NCBI RefSeq assembly: GCF_900078675.2
Contig: NZ_LT546237.1
Span: 1,080,413 to 1,144,412, forward strand
Direction: 5' to 3'
Length of the DNA: 64,000 bases
Source of the DNA: Mycobacterium interjectum
Lineage (GTDB): Bacteria; Actinomycetota; Actinomycetes; Mycobacteriales; Mycobacteriaceae
Shown here piece by piece: positions 17,120-30,397 of the stretch. Position 1 is the stretch's first letter; the number at the start of each line of letters is the position of its first letter. The translations under genes and the position numbers were made by a program. The notes under the pieces were generated by a model that had not been told where the DNA came from, searched no databases, and saw only the letters and a program-made list of their open reading frames with translations.

Positions 17120-17716
17120 CTCCTCCGGTTAGTCGGCGGCTAAATGCCTTGCAGCCAACGACCGCATCGCTGGCGCTACACGATCGGACCCAGATTGATA
17201 ACCGCGGGACCTGTCAGCGCATGTCGGACCGCGTGGCTCATTGTGCCGGCCAACCGGCGGCGCGGCCGTCTGCTCACCGCCCATCAGTGTCACATCACCT
17301 CCGGTAGCCGTCCTACTCGGCCGGGCGCGATGAGCGCTAACGCCCCGGCAAGCGGATGCACCTCGTGTTCGTGGTGAAGATATGTAGCTTATCGCAAATA
17401 TGCCCAGGTCTTGTAGTTCGATTTGCGACTCCGGCCTAGATCTTTTGATCAAGCAAAGCAAGCGGGCAGATCCGGATAAGCTGCGCGTGGTAATGGCATG
17501 CTGCGCTGGCGTGGAGAGAGCAGCTTCGATGTGTCCGGGGCTTCTCGCGAACCTACGTGACGACGAACGGTGAAGACATGCCTTGATACGTTATTCGCTG
17601 AAACTGATTGTGACAGAACGGGAATCAGCGACGCTAAGCAGTCATCTGCGCACCATCGTTTACCGAGACACCGCCCGCGAAAGCGGACACCGCGAAGCTG
17701 CCACCCGCCGTGACCG
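17120..17716. other. intergenic stretch upstream of zinc-ribbon gene
   Basis: About 600 bases without a credible gene. The part near 17380-17460 and 17580-17620 is richer in A/T and may carry promoters. A GGGACCTGTC motif at about 17205 does not have DosR spacing. Confidence 0.4.
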
Positions 17717-18241
17717 CTAAAAGCTCCCGACGCGAAAAGAACTCAAGCAACTCGAAACTGGGCTTCCCCTGAGCCGATAGCGGTTGGGCTGCGGACGTCG
17801 CGGTTCACGAACTCCAGGACCGCCGTCGCCGTTGAGCCAGAGTCGAATTGGTGGTCCGGCATCGACCCACGCGCCGGGTTCGGGGCTCTTGTTACTCACG
17901 ATCCAGTGCTGGTTGCCGGGCACGGTCGGACTGTCCGGTTCGGCGTTGATCGCCACCAATCCGTTGTCGACGTTGCGGACCTCGTTCCATTCGAGTCCCA
18001 GGACGTTGGGCACGATCACCGTTGGTCCGCGATGCCGCTCCCGGGCACGTATCTCGATCAGGTGGCCCGCCGCATGAGCAAGAACCGTCGATGCAGCAGC
18101 ACGTTCAACCTCGCCACCACCGGGGCGATCATCAAGATCAAGCCAGCGTTCGCACGGTGATTGCCACGCCACGCCCAATAGGGGTCCCCTTAGCACGGCG
18201 ACGCCGGGGGAGTGGACAGCGGGCGGATCCGGACCAGGCAA
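17717..18241 (-). CDS. PASTA-like domain protein, possibly a fragment
   Basis: A 174-residue frame containing a clear PASTA-like segment (about residues 74-137: TVIVPNVLGLEWNEVRN, then WIVSNKSPEPGAWVDAGPPI). PASTA domains bind peptidoglycan or beta-lactams in kinases and penicillin-binding proteins. No transmembrane helix or signal peptide precedes it here, and the flanking residues look random, so this is probably the remnant of a larger gene or a small free-standing domain. The start is uncertain. Confidence 0.45.
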   Translation of the reverse strand: MPGPDPPAVHSPGVAVLRGPLLGVAWQSPCERWLDLDDRPGGGEVERAAASTVLAHAAGHLIEIRARERHRGPTVIVPNVLGLEWNEVRNVDNGLVAINAEPDSPTVPGNQHWIVSNKSPEPGAWVDAGPPIRLWLNGDGGPGVREPRRPQPNRYRLRGSPVSSCLSSFRVGSF

Positions 18242-18255
18242 GTAGGCCTGTACCC

Positions 18256-18285
18256 TGCCAGCCCGACTTATGTCAGTCCGACCAG
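18256..18285 (+). repeat. degenerate tRNA-end/att-like sequence
   Basis: CCAGCCCGAC followed by TGTCAGTCCGACCA resembles the acceptor end of the 43-bp att-like repeats (CTGTCAGCCCGACCA), with one mismatch in the second part. No T-arm precedes it. It could be a decayed attachment site within the island. Confidence 0.35.
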
Positions 18286-18475
18286 AGAAAGGGCTTTGAA
18301 CTGGGAGCCGGCGTAGCTCTAGTCATGTCGCCGTGCCGGTTACCACGGGTTGGGCCTCTTTGTTGCCAGATCTCGAACGGCACGTTCAGGCCCCAGCGCA
18401 CCAGCACGCTGCAGTCCGAAACACCTTGCGCCAGAATGCTGTCAAGCGTGGGGAATGGAAAGTTCGGCCACGGTT

Positions 18476-20561
<2,086 letters not shown>

Positions 20562-20565
<4 letters not shown>

Positions 20566-23500
20566 TGCGTGAGGTCCTCCCAGTGCGGCAGGAAGCGACT
20601 GCCATCGCGCGCTGCCAGGTCTTCATAGCTTCGGTATCGCTCGTCAGCGGCCGCCTGGGCCTGGCGCAACATTTCGGCCGCCGCTTCGGGATGGGTTCTT
20701 GTCAGCGTCGTGTAGCGAAGCTCTTGATAGGCATAGTCTTTCAGCGGAATCCGCGGGCGCGGGGAATCCAGCCGAAACGGGTTCAGTCCCTTCTTCCGCA
20801 TGGTTGGGTCGAACCGGAACAACGGCCAGTAGCCGCTGGCCACCGCGCGAGCCTGTTGCTTCATGCCGGTGCGCATGTCGATCCCGTGGGCGATGCACTG
20901 CGAATAGGCAAGAACGATCGACGGCCCATCGAATGCCTCCGCCTCGCGCAGCGCGATCAGCGCCTGTTCGGAATTGGCGCCGAGCGCAATCTGAGCGACA
21001 TAGACGTTGCCGTAAGTGATCGCCTGACTGGCAAGATCCTTGCGCGGCACGCGTTTACCCGCTGCCGCGAATTTGGCGGACGCGCCCAGCGGGGTTGCTT
21101 TCGACGACTGTCCTCCGGTGTTGGAGTAGACCTCGGTGTCAAGGACGAGCACGTTGACGTTGCGCCCCTGCGCCAGCACGTGGTCCAGCCCGCCGTAGCC
21201 GATGTCATAGGCCCAGCCGTCACCACCGACGATCCAGACGCTGCGACGTACCAAGAAGTCGGCGAGGGTGACCAGCATCTTCGCATCAGCCGACTCGATC
21301 GGTTTCAGCCTGTCCTTCAGGGCGGCAACCCGGGCGCGCTGCGCTGCGTATTCGGATTCGCTGTGCTGTTGGGCCCCGAGCAGCGCGCCGGCCAAATCCG
21401 CACCGACCTGCGGGGCAAGGGTTTTCAGCAGGTCGCGGGCGAGGCTGGTCTGCATGTCGATGGCCAGCCGGTAGCCCAAGCCGAATTCGGCGTTGTCCTC
21501 GAAGAGCGAGTTCGACCATGCCGCACCACGCCCGTCCGCGTTGGCCTTCCAGGCGTGGGCCGGGGTGTTGCCGGCATAGATCGACGAACAGCCCGTCGCG
21601 TTGGCGATTTGCAGCCGGTCGCCGAAAAGCTGTGAGATCAGTTTCAGATAAGGGGTTTCGCCGCATCCTGCGCACGCACCGCAGAATTCGAACAACGGTT
21701 CGAGGAGCTGCACCCCGCGCACATTGGCGAAGTTCACCCGCCGCCGGTCGGGCGTCGGCAACGTCTCGAAGAAGGTGATATTTTCGCGCTCCTGCTCCAG
21801 GATCGGCAGCTTTTCACCCATGTTGATGGCGCGCCGGCCATCGCCGGTCGGGCTGTAGGCCGGGCAATTCTCGACACAGACTCCGCAGCCGGTGCAGTCC
21901 TCGACGTAGAACTGCAGGGTAAAGCGCGCGTCGGGGTAGCCTCGCGCATTGACAGGGGCAGCCTTGAAGGCGCCGGGCGAACCTTCGAGGTCTTTCGCCT
22001 CGTATGTCTTGGCGCGGATGACACTGTGCGGGCAAACGATGCTGCACTGGCCGCATTGGATGCACAGGTCCGGATCCCAAATCGGCACCTCGGCGGCGAT
22101 GTTGCGTTTCTCGTATCGGGTCGTGCCCACCGGGAAGGAGCCGTCTTGGGGTATGCGGCTTACCGGGATGTCGTCGCCGCGCCCGGCCATAATCTCTCCG
22201 GTGACCTGGCGGACGAACTCCGGCGCGGCAGGCGGAACGATAGGCGGGATATCGTTTGTGCCGGTGGCGGTTTCGGGCACCTCGACCTCGTGCAGGGCCT
22301 CGATCGCGGCATCGACCGCCGCGAAGTTCAGTTTCACCACCGCCTCGCCTTTGCCGGCATAGGCCTTTTCGGTGAAGCGCTTGATCTCGGCCACGGCCTG
22401 TGCGGGCGGCAAGACGTTGGCAAGATGGAAGAAGCAGGTCTGCAGGATCGTGTTCACTCGTGGCCCCAGCCCGATCCGTCGTGCCACCTCTGAGGCGTCG
22501 ATCACGTAGAAGCGCAGGTTCTTATCGACGATCTGTTTTTGGATCTGCCGTGGAAGCTGATGCCAGACTTCGTCGGGTCCGTAGGGACTGTTCAGCAGAA
22601 ATGTTCCGCCGGGAATCGCCGGGCCGAGCACGTCGCGCTTGTTGAGGAAGCTGAATTTGTGGCAGGCAACGAAATTGGCGTGCCGGATCAGGTAGGGCGC
22701 CGTGATCGGGGTTGTGCCGAAGCGAAGATGCGACGCGGTTTCCCCGCCCGATTTGTGGGAGTCGTAAGCGAAATACGCCTGCGCGTAGCGATCCGAGGGC
22801 TGGCTCAGAATTTTGACGCTGTTCTTGTTGGCTCCGACCGTCCCGTCGGCACCGAGCCCGAAGAACAGGCAGCGCACGGTATCGTCGGGCTCGATATCCA
22901 GCATCCTGTCGTAGTCGAGGCTGGTGTGGCTGACATCGTCGATGATCCCGACGGTGAAGTGGTTGTGGGAACGGGGCTTGGTCAACTCGTCGAACACGGC
23001 CTTGGCCATGCCGGGATGAAAGTCTTTGGAGGACAAGCCGTATCGGCCACCGATCACGCGCGGCATCTGAGTGAGCCGGCCGGCTGCGACGGCCTCGCTC
23101 AGCACGCCCACTACATCTGAGTGAAGTGGTTCCATCGGCGCGCCTGGCTCCTTGGTCCGGTCGAGCACGGCGATTGAGCGCACGGTTTCGGGCAGTGCAT
23201 CCAGGAAGTGTTCAGCGGAGAACGGTCGGTAAAGCAAAACCTGTATGGCGCCGACCTTTTCGCCGTGTCGGTTGAGCCATCGCGCCGTTTCGCGCACGAC
23301 TTCGGACCCCGACCCCATGCTGATCACCACGCGCTCGGCGTCGTCGGCGCCGTCATAACGGAATAATGAGTAGTGTCGGCCGCACAGGGCTGCCAGCCGA
23401 TCCATGGCCGACTGCACGATAGCCGGCACTTTCGCGTAGAAGGGGTTGACGGCCTCGCGGGTTTGGAAATAGGTGTCCGGGTTTTGCCAGGTGCCCCTGA

Positions 23501-24143
23501 TTACCGGATGTTCCGGACTGAGGCCACGCTCGCGGTGGTTGCGCACCAGATCATCGCTGATCATCGAAGTGATTTGTGCGTCCGGGATCAGCGAAATCTT
23601 GTTGTACTCGTGTGAGGTTCGGAAGCCGTCGGTGAAGTGGATGAAGGGAACGCGGGCCTCCAGCGTCGCGGCTTGGGCGACCAGCGCGAGGTCGTGGCCT
23701 TCCTGCACCGAACTTGCGCCGAGGATGGCGAAGCCGGTGACGCGTGACGCCATGACGTCTTGATGGTCGCCGAAGATTGACGACGCGCCGGCGGCCAAGG
23801 CGCGTGCCGCCACATGAAAAACCGTCGAGGTCAGCTCGCCGGCAATTTTGTACATGTTGGGCAGCATCAGCATCAGGCCCTGCGACGCGGTGAAGGTCGT
23901 GGTGAGGGCCCCGCTTTGCAGCGAACCGTGGACGCAGCCTGCGGCGCCCCCTTCGGCCTGCATTTCCTGCACGACGGGGATGCTGCCCCAGATGTTCCTG
24001 ACACCCTGATCCGACCAGGCGTCGGCCAGTTCCGCCATCGGAGACGAGGGAGTGATCGGATAGATGGCGCAGACCTCATTCACGCGATAGGCGATATGCG
24101 CGACCGCGCTGTTGCCGTCCATGGTGGCGGTCTGTTCGGTCAT
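20562..24143 (-). CDS. nifJ: pyruvate:ferredoxin (flavodoxin) oxidoreductase
   Basis: A full-length 1193-residue single-chain enzyme that converts pyruvate and CoA to acetyl-CoA and CO2 with reduction of ferredoxin or flavodoxin. Seen in order: the N-terminal pyrimidine-binding domain (YPITPSSPMAELAD), the gamma-type domain, two [4Fe-4S] motifs (CIQCGQCSIVCPH near 693, CTGCGVCVENCPA near 749), the CGACAGCGETPY cluster region and the TPP-binding stretch GDGWAYDIGYGG near 971. Its stop overlaps the next start, and it follows the GltD-like gene by 9 bp. The enzyme is oxygen-sensitive in most organisms, pointing to low-oxygen use. Confidence 0.95.
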
Positions 24144-24152
24144 GTCTGCCTC

Positions 24153-25847
24153 TTATGTCCGCACCTTGAAACTGTTTGGCGCCAGCGGTTCCCCGAGGTT
24201 TCCGACGGTGAGGGACTGGCCCGGCGGCTCGGGCGCCATCTCGATGGCGTGGCAGGGGCACTGTTCGAAACACGTTGCGCAGCCGGTACAAAGGTCCATG
24301 TCGACGCTGTACCCCTGCCCCGGGCCGAGGCGCGTGATGGCCTGTTCGGGGCAGGCCGCATAGCAGTTGTCGCATTCGAAGCAGTTGCCGCAGGACAGGC
24401 AGCGCTGCGCTTCGTACCGCGCCTGCTTTTCATCAAGGCCCGCCGCAACTTCCCCGAACCCGCTGCGCTGCGCGGGCGGCACTTCCCGCTGTTGGCTGCG
24501 CGGGGCGTCGAGATAATCGAGCAGGTGGAGCATGTCGAAAGTGACCAGTGGATGCGAAGCCGGATGTTGGTAGCTCTCGCCTCTCATCCAGGCATCCATG
24601 GCGCGTGCCGCCAGCTTGCCGTGCCCAACTGCCGTCGTCATAGTCCGCGCGCCGCCAATACAGTCGCCGCCCGCAAAGATTCCGGGATGGCCGGTCATTA
24701 ACACTTCGTCGACCTGCACGATGTCAGTTGGCATGATCTTGACGTCCGCCGCGTCGCGCAGCAGCGACAGGTCGCTGTGCTGGCCGACAGCCAGCACGAC
24801 CGAGTCGGCGGCAAGCCGCTCGGTGTTGCCGGTTGGGGTCACGCTGCCGTCGGGGTTCGTGTCGACCTTTTCGATCACGATGCCGTCAGCGCCGAACTGC
24901 TCGACCGTGCTCAGCCACTTGATCTTGACGCCCTCGGCGAACGCCTCGGCGGCCTCGCTCGGCGTCGCTCTTAGATGGGCCTTGTCACGGCGGTACACGA
25001 TTAGCGCGTCATCAGCACCCAGCCGCCGCGCGGTACGCGCAGCATCCACAGCTGTACCACCGCCGCCGATGATCGCGACCGCGCGGCCAAGCTTTGGCCG
25101 CTTGCCCTCTTTCACCTCGCCGAGCAGGCTGACCGCATCGATGATCTTCTTCCCGTCCATGGCCGGAATGTTCACGTGGTTCGCTTCGTGCGCGCCCACA
25201 GCTACGAAGACCGCGTCGAAGCCGCCGTTGTGCTTTTCGGCGAGCACGTTATTGACCCGCTGCCCGCATTTGAGCGTGATTCCGGGCATGGCGGTGATGC
25301 GGGTAATCTCGTTGCGCAGCGCCTCACGCGGCAGGCGGTAAGCCGGAATGCCGAACTCCATCATTCCACCGGGTTCCGTTGCGCCGTCGCGGATTTCGAC
25401 CTGATAGCCCAGGCGCGCCAGATGGTAGGCACACGACAGGCCGCCCGGCCCGGCGCCCACAACCAGAACCTTCTTGCCGCTGGGTGGCGCGACCGGCACC
25501 CGCCAGCCCTCTTCAACGGCGAGATCCCCGAGGAAACGTTCGACCGCGTGGATCGCGACCGAACTGTCCAGGGACGCCCGGTTGCAGCCACCTTCGCAGG
25601 GGTGATAGCAGGCCCGGCCATGGGTAGAAGGAAGCGGATTGTCCGCTACCAGCGCCTGCCACGCCCTCTCATATTCTCCCGCCTGAGCATGGGTCAGCCA
25701 GGCCTGAATGTTTTCTCCCGCTGGACAGGCGTGGTTGCAGGGCGGAAGAAGATCGACATAGAGCGGCCGCTGCCATCGCTGACTACCCACGCCCTTGCGC
25801 GTTGTCTCCTGCAGCACCTGGGTCATATCGGGCAACTTCAAAGTCAT
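24153..25847 (-). CDS. GltD/NfnB-like FAD/NAD(P) flavoprotein with C-terminal 2[4Fe-4S] ferredoxin domain
   Basis: A 564-residue protein related to glutamate synthase small subunits. N-terminal Fe-S domain (PPCNHACPAGENIQAWL, HPCEGGCNR), FAD site VVGAGPGGLSCAYHL, NAD(P) site IIGGGGTAVDAARTA, then an added ferredoxin domain with CLSCGNCFECDNCYAACP (near 482) and CTGCATCFEQCPCHAI (near 519). The start ATG at 25847 has a GGAG site. It is the first gene of the nifJ operon and could pass electrons between NAD(P)H and the ferredoxin used by the oxidoreductase. It is not a glutamate synthase, as no large subunit is present. Confidence 0.8.
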   Translation of the reverse strand: MTLKLPDMTQVLQETTRKGVGSQRWQRPLYVDLLPPCNHACPAGENIQAWLTHAQAGEYERAWQALVADNPLPSTHGRACYHPCEGGCNRASLDSSVAIHAVERFLGDLAVEEGWRVPVAPPSGKKVLVVGAGPGGLSCAYHLARLGYQVEIRDGATEPGGMMEFGIPAYRLPREALRNEITRITAMPGITLKCGQRVNNVLAEKHNGGFDAVFVAVGAHEANHVNIPAMDGKKIIDAVSLLGEVKEGKRPKLGRAVAIIGGGGTAVDAARTARRLGADDALIVYRRDKAHLRATPSEAAEAFAEGVKIKWLSTVEQFGADGIVIEKVDTNPDGSVTPTGNTERLAADSVVLAVGQHSDLSLLRDAADVKIMPTDIVQVDEVLMTGHPGIFAGGDCIGGARTMTTAVGHGKLAARAMDAWMRGESYQHPASHPLVTFDMLHLLDYLDAPRSQQREVPPAQRSGFGEVAAGLDEKQARYEAQRCLSCGNCFECDNCYAACPEQAITRLGPGQGYSVDMDLCTGCATCFEQCPCHAIEMAPEPPGQSLTVGNLGEPLAPNSFKVRT

Positions 25848-25895
25848 TTGGCGTTCTCCAAGCCGACGCAATTCGATTCTTCAGACCTTTGCCGC

Positions 25896-25913
25896 CAGGT
25901 CATAGTCCTTGGC
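25896..25913 (-). promoter_or_regulatory. weak DosR-like half-site upstream of the GltD-like/nifJ operon
   Basis: On the minus strand the sequence reads CCAAGGACTATGACCTG, about 55 bp before the start at 25847. It keeps GGACT and part of the other half of the DosR consensus. Only a candidate. Confidence 0.25.
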
Positions 25914-26111
25914 CGGATGTTTCGAGAGAGCAGCAGATCGGAGGTGACTACGACAACGAGCGGGCGCTTCTTGCGGCTGACTACCGATGAAATGCGGAAC
26001 GGAACGGTCAGGTTGGCACCGACCATGACGCTCGCGGTGGAGTCCTCCCCGAGCTGTCGCGATAGGGAAATCATCTGGCGCCCCGGCGATGTGGAATGCG
26101 TGCGTGCTCAG

Positions 26112-28520
26112 TCATTGCGGGATTGCCCACGACCAGTTACGAATTTCCGGCAGATCCTTGCCGTGCTTGTCGATGTAGATCTGGTGCTCGACCAGCTTGT
26201 CGCGCATGGACTGTTTGAGATAGTCACCTCTGGCCCCCAGTTGTGGCAGCCGGTCGATTACATCCTCGACCAGGTGGAAACGGTCCAAACGGTTCTGCAC
26301 GCGCATGTCGAAGGGCGTGGTGATGGTGCCCTCCTCGGTGTAGCCGCGCACATGCAGGTTGTGGTTGGTGCGGCGGTAGGTGAGCCGGTGGATCAGCCAC
26401 GGGTAGCCGTGAAACGCGAAAATGATGTGCTTGTCGGTGGTGAACAGCGAGTCATAGTCCCGCTCGCTGAGCCCGTGCGGGTGCTCGGTGTCGGGTTGCA
26501 GCTTCATCAAGTCGACGACATTGACGACACGGACTTTTAGATCGGGCAGCTGCTCGCGCAGGATCTTCGCCGCTGCCAGCACCTCCAGAGTGGCCGTGTC
26601 GCCGCAGCAGGCCAGAACGACATCGGGCTCGGCGCCCTCGTCATTGCCGGCCCACCGCCAGATACCCGCACCCTGAGTGCAGTGGATCACCGCCTCGTCC
26701 ATGCTCAACCATTGCGGCATCGAGCGTTTGCCCGCGACGACCACGTTGACGTAGTGGCGGCTGCGCAGGCAATGATCAAATACCGACAGCAGAGTATTGG
26801 CGTCGGGTGGCAGGTAGACGCGGACGATATCGGCCTTCTTGTTGATGACATGGTCCAGGAAACCGGGGTCTTGGTGGGTGAAGCCGTTGTGGTCTTGCTG
26901 CCAGACGTGGGAGGACAGTAGATAATTCAGCGACGCGAGGTCGCGTCGCCAGTGCAGCTCTTTGGTGATCTTGAGCCATTTGGCGTGCTGATTGAACATC
27001 GAGTCGACGATGTGGATGAACGCTTCGTAACAGTTGAACAGCCCGTGCCGCCCGGTGAGCAGGTATCCCTCGAGCCAGCCCTGGCACTGGTGCTCGCTGA
27101 GCATCGAGTCCAGCACTCGCCCGGCGGGGGCGAGGAATTCGTCGTTGTCCAGCCGGCAAGCGTCCCATTGGCGGTCAGTGGCGTCGAAGACGGCGTCGAG
27201 CTTGTTCGACAGCGTCTCATCAGGGCCGAAAATCCTGAAGTTGTGCTGATCGTCGTTGAGCGCCGTCACGTCGCGCAGGAAGGCACCCAGAACGCGGGTG
27301 TCTTCCGCATCGACCAAGCCCGGAGCTGGCACGTCCACAGCGTGCACGCGGAAGTCGGGCATCGCCAGTTCGCGCAGCAGCAGCCCACCGTTGGTGTGCG
27401 GGTTGGCGCCCATTCGTCGGGCACCCCGCGGCGCCAGGGCGGCCAGGTCCGGCAACAGCGTTCCGTCGCCGTCGAAAAGCTCCTCAGGCTGATAACTTCT
27501 CATCCACTCTTCGAGCTGGGCGACATGCTCGGGATGCTCGTCATCCACCAGCAGCGGAACCTGATGCGCGCGGAACGTGCCCTCGACCTGCAGACCGTCG
27601 ACGACCTTCGGTCCGGTCCACCCTTTGGGGGAGCGTAGTACGATCATCGGCCAACGTGGCCGAGAAGGGTCCGCGCTGCTGCGGGCGTGATCGCGGATCG
27701 CGTAAATACGGTCGATCACGGCATCAAGGGTGGCGGCCATCAGTTGGTGCATCAGCTCCGGTTCGTGGCCTTCGACAAAGTAGGGCTCCCAACCACAGCC
27801 ACGCAGAAATTGCTCCAGCTCCTCATGCTCGATGCGGGCCAGCACGGTTGGGTTGCTGATCTTGTAGCCGTTGAGGTGAAGAATCGGCAGGACCGTGCCG
27901 TCGGTGATCAGGTTGAGAAACTTGGTGGACTGCCACGCCGTCGCCAGTGGGCCGGTCTCGGCTTCGCCGTCACCGATCACGCAGGCCACGATCAGATCGG
28001 GGTTGTCGAATGCCGCACCGAAGGCGTGGCTCAACGAGTACCCGAGTTCACCGCCCTCGTGGATCGATCCCGGTGTCGTCGGGGCGACGTGGCTCGAGAT
28101 CCCGCCCGGAAACGAAAACTGGGTGAACAGTTTCTTAAGCCCGGCCTCGTCCTGGCTGATATCGGGATAGATCTCGCTGTAAGAGCCCTCAAGATAAGTG
28201 TTGGCTACCAGCGCCGGACCGCCGTGACCAGGACCGGAGATGTAGAACATGTCCAGGTCGTATTTCGTGATGATGCGGTTCAGGTGCAGATAGATAAAAT
28301 TCTGGCCCGGCGTGGTGCCCCAATGGCCAACAACGAGCGGCTTCACATCTGACAACGTCAGCGGCCGTTTCAGCAGCGGATTGTCGTACAGGTACAGCTG
28401 GCCAACCGACAGATAATTCGCTGCGTGCCAATACGCATCCATCTTGTGCAGCAGATCGGGGCTCAACGTTGGCTCTGTCACGACGTGCCCCTCCTGCGGG
28501 ACACTGCGCGTCTGGGTCAT
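26112..28520 (-). CDS. xfp: xylulose-5-phosphate/fructose-6-phosphate phosphoketolase
   Basis: An 802-residue TPP enzyme that splits xylulose 5-phosphate or fructose 6-phosphate with phosphate to acetyl phosphate. Family motifs: [61 protein letters not shown], and TPP-binding [15 protein letters not shown] near 180. The ATG at 28520 has GGGAGGA in front; the frame extends to 28688 without family resemblance. It lies upstream of the nifJ operon on the same strand. Acetyl phosphate could feed ATP through acetate kinase, but no ackA is in the window. Confidence 0.93.
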   Translation of the reverse strand: MTQTRSVPQEGHVVTEPTLSPDLLHKMDAYWHAANYLSVGQLYLYDNPLLKRPLTLSDVKPLVVGHWGTTPGQNFIYLHLNRIITKYDLDMFYISGPGHGGPALVANTYLEGSYSEIYPDISQDEAGLKKLFTQFSFPGGISSHVAPTTPGSIHEGGELGYSLSHAFGAAFDNPDLIVACVIGDGEAETGPLATAWQSTKFLNLITDGTVLPILHLNGYKISNPTVLARIEHEELEQFLRGCGWEPYFVEGHEPELMHQLMAATLDAVIDRIYAIRDHARSSADPSRPRWPMIVLRSPKGWTGPKVVDGLQVEGTFRAHQVPLLVDDEHPEHVAQLEEWMRSYQPEELFDGDGTLLPDLAALAPRGARRMGANPHTNGGLLLRELAMPDFRVHAVDVPAPGLVDAEDTRVLGAFLRDVTALNDDQHNFRIFGPDETLSNKLDAVFDATDRQWDACRLDNDEFLAPAGRVLDSMLSEHQCQGWLEGYLLTGRHGLFNCYEAFIHIVDSMFNQHAKWLKITKELHWRRDLASLNYLLSSHVWQQDHNGFTHQDPGFLDHVINKKADIVRVYLPPDANTLLSVFDHCLRSRHYVNVVVAGKRSMPQWLSMDEAVIHCTQGAGIWRWAGNDEGAEPDVVLACCGDTATLEVLAAAKILREQLPDLKVRVVNVVDLMKLQPDTEHPHGLSERDYDSLFTTDKHIIFAFHGYPWLIHRLTYRRTNHNLHVRGYTEEGTITTPFDMRVQNRLDRFHLVEDVIDRLPQLGARGDYLKQSMRDKLVEHQIYIDKHGKDLPEIRNWSWAIPQ

Positions 28521-29102
28521 GTCGTCGTCCTCCCGTGATAACGACTGGTTAATTCGGAGTTGGACCCTGCGGTCTTGGGTGATCAGTTGTGCGACAACGC
28601 GCCTCGTCCTGGATGGGCCGGTCATCCACCGTCGGAAAGCCCGGTTCGGATGTCCCGTCGGCAGCAACCCCACCTCGAGCGCGACCACGGGAACTCACAC
28701 TGCTGCCGGGATCAAGTCAACTCCGCATGGCTCTTTCCCGTCAACGCCCGGGCCGTTCGTTGTGAAGCTACAAACTCGACAAAGCCGACACCCGGGACCT
28801 TCGGCACACCCCGGCTCGACGAGTTGGACCCAATCGCCGGCCTGCAAAGGCAAGCGAACCCAAGTGATTTCTCTGTGGCGCCGGGCTCCCTGGGACCTGG
28901 CCACCGAGATTCCGGATGCCAACCCCACCTGCTCAAGGCCCATCACGGCCATCCTTTTACGGGCCGCGTCTGGGATGAGGCATTTCACAAAATGCCGCCA
29001 CCGCCGCGGCCGATGCGACCGTACTGGGGTCTCGTCAGTACCCGTTCGTGTTATGTCCATGCGCCCCCTCGATTGGGTGCATGCGGGCCCGCCTTGTGAC
29101 GA
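28521..29102. other. stretch upstream of phosphoketolase gene, no certain gene
   Basis: About 580 bases. A minus-strand frame at 28695-29060 (121 codons, including REITWVRLPLQAGDWVQLVEPG) might be a small gene or remnant, but it has no recognised family and its first part looks random. The promoter of xfp should lie in the right part of 28521-28700. Confidence 0.35.
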
Positions 29103-29413
29103 CTACTCCGTGGCCGCGTCATCGTCGTCGCTCGCCAACTCTTTCCTTGCCTCTGCCAGCTCCGCTTTGGCGGCAGCGTCGACCTGCGGATACTGCGGGT
29201 TGAGAGCCCGCAAGGTCTCCAACAGCACCGCGGAAGTCGACACGTGGCTAAACCATTTGTGGTCTGCGGGGATCACGTGCCAGGGCGCCCAGACGGTGCT
29301 GGTGTGGCTGAGCATGTCCCCAAACGCCCGCTGGTTGTCGTCCCAGAACGCGCGCTCGCGTAGATCCGCGACGGAGAACTTCCAGTTCTTCTCGGTTCGT
29401 CGATGCGCTCGAG
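29103..29413 (-). pseudogene. PPK2 polyphosphate kinase, C-terminal fragment with frameshift
   Basis: Nearly identical to the last ~310 bp of the intact PPK2 gene at 47426-48361 (shared residues HTSTVWAPWHVIPADHKW and YPQVDAAAKAELAEARKEL). Relative to that gene one G is missing in the segment encoding IDEPEKNW (GAACCGAGAAG here against GAACCGGAGAAG), which breaks the frame near 29396. Upstream of 29413 homology stops and an unrelated coiled-coil-like sequence (ERFPGELATLRADNVRLRRLL) is joined. It is a non-functional duplicate. Confidence 0.8.
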
Positions 29414-29511
29414 CAGCCGACGCAGGCGCACGTTATCGGCACGGAGCGTCGCCAACTCACCGGGAAACCGCTCCTCCACGACTTACATCCTGCCTGAAGG
29501 GAATCGCTGGC

Positions 29512-30027
29512 TCAGAGTCTCGCGAGCGTGGCGCCGATGTCCTTGGTCAGCAGGTAGAGGTCCAAGTTAGTCGAGTCCTCGGCATCGAACGGTTCAAACC
29601 CGAACCGCTGCCACCAACTGAAAGCGGCCGGGTTCAGTGCGGTGACCACGACAGCTCGGCATGCTGCTTTGACGTTCAACTCGGCTGCCGTCGCCAGGAT
29701 GTGTTTGACCATTTGGGTGCCCAGCCCAAGCCCAGTCACGCCGGTGTCGGTGGCTAGCCGGCCTACTAGGAGCGCGGGAACCTGCAATGGGGCGCCCTTC
29801 GCCAATGGCGTGGGACTTGCTGACCGATCCACGGATGTCATCGACAAAGTCGCGTAGCAAACCACCCTGTGATCAACATCAGCGATCACCCAGACCGCTG
29901 CGGTGTTGCCGCGTCGGTTCTGGCCGGCGTAGCGGCGCAGCCACTCGTCCAGGGACGAATCGCCCGACGTGAACTCGTCGCGCCGGTGTCTATCCGGGTC
30001 GAGTAGGTTCGGCCGGTAGAACTGCAC
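29512..30027 (-). CDS. GNAT-family acetyltransferase, likely toxin of a GNAT/DUF1778 module
   Basis: A 171-residue Gcn5-related acetyltransferase of the TacT/AtaT type: FTSGDSSLDEWLRRYAGQNRRGNTAAVWV, acetyl-CoA loop LATDTGVTGLGLGTQMVKHIL, and C-terminal AAFSWWQRFGFEPF. Such enzymes acetylate charged tRNA. The gene begins one base after the DUF1778 stop, the normal antitoxin-toxin order. It sits just inside the right att-like repeat, where such pairs often stabilise mobile DNA. Confidence 0.8.
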   Translation of the reverse strand: MQFYRPNLLDPDRHRRDEFTSGDSSLDEWLRRYAGQNRRGNTAAVWVIADVDHRVVCYATLSMTSVDRSASPTPLAKGAPLQVPALLVGRLATDTGVTGLGLGTQMVKHILATAAELNVKAACRAVVVTALNPAAFSWWQRFGFEPFDAEDSTNLDLYLLTKDIGATLARL

Positions 30028-30028
30028 T

Positions 30029-30307
30029 TCAGTCGAGCCAGGTGAACTTCGCTGGCCGCTTCAAGGTGGCCGCCAGTCGCTCGTTAACCCGCGCCGGATG
30101 GTTCAGTGCTTCGGTGAACACGGCCGCCGAGTCGGGGGACAGGCGAATTGTCTGCCGCTCGGCGAGCAAATTGTCGGCGGCCTGGCTGGCGGCCTGCAGC
30201 ACGAACGCCGTCACGCTCAGGTGCGCCTCGGCGGCGGCCTCCTCCAGCCGCCGCTTGGAGGTTGCGTCGACGCGCAGCTGCAGGCGGTCATCTTTCATCG
30301 AAGTCAT
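30029..30307 (-). CDS. DUF1778 (TacA-type) antitoxin
   Basis: A 92-residue ribbon-helix-helix antitoxin (DDRLQLRVDATSKRRLEEAAAEAHLSVTAFVLQAA...) with a C-terminal toxin-binding tail ending LKRPAKFTWLD. It would repress its own promoter and neutralise the adjacent acetyltransferase. Start 30307 is chosen from the family; ATG 30298 is also possible and fits MKDDRLQLR. The longer frame to 30472 is not supported. Confidence 0.8.
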   Translation of the reverse strand: MTSMKDDRLQLRVDATSKRRLEEAAAEAHLSVTAFVLQAASQAADNLLAERQTIRLSPDSAAVFTEALNHPARVNERLAATLKRPAKFTWLD

Positions 30308-30376
30308 GTACTTACAATGGCAGTACGCGAACTTCTGGTCAAGCGAGGGGTCGTCGGCACTGGTGCATGGCACGTC

Positions 30377-30397
30377 GGGGACCATTTTGGGACCACA
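30377..30397 (+). repeat. imperfect 21-bp repeat near the right att-like site
   Basis: Matches 19 of 21 bases with 9667-9687, near the left att-like site, in the same orientation. At 9667-9687 the sequence lies in the 3' end of the broken integrase. This copy may be the last trace of another integrase 3' end, or part of an arm-type site. Confidence 0.4.

Noticed and set aside
17195..17225. GGGACCTGTC as a DosR box
   Set aside because: The spacing between half-sites does not fit the consensus.
24153..25847. glutamate synthase small subunit
   Set aside because: No large subunit nearby, an extra ferredoxin domain and the PFOR context point to another redox role.
28565..28610. GGACC/GGTC inverted repeat upstream of phosphoketolase as DosR box
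   Set aside because: The centre spacing is wrong and neither half is a full GGGAC.
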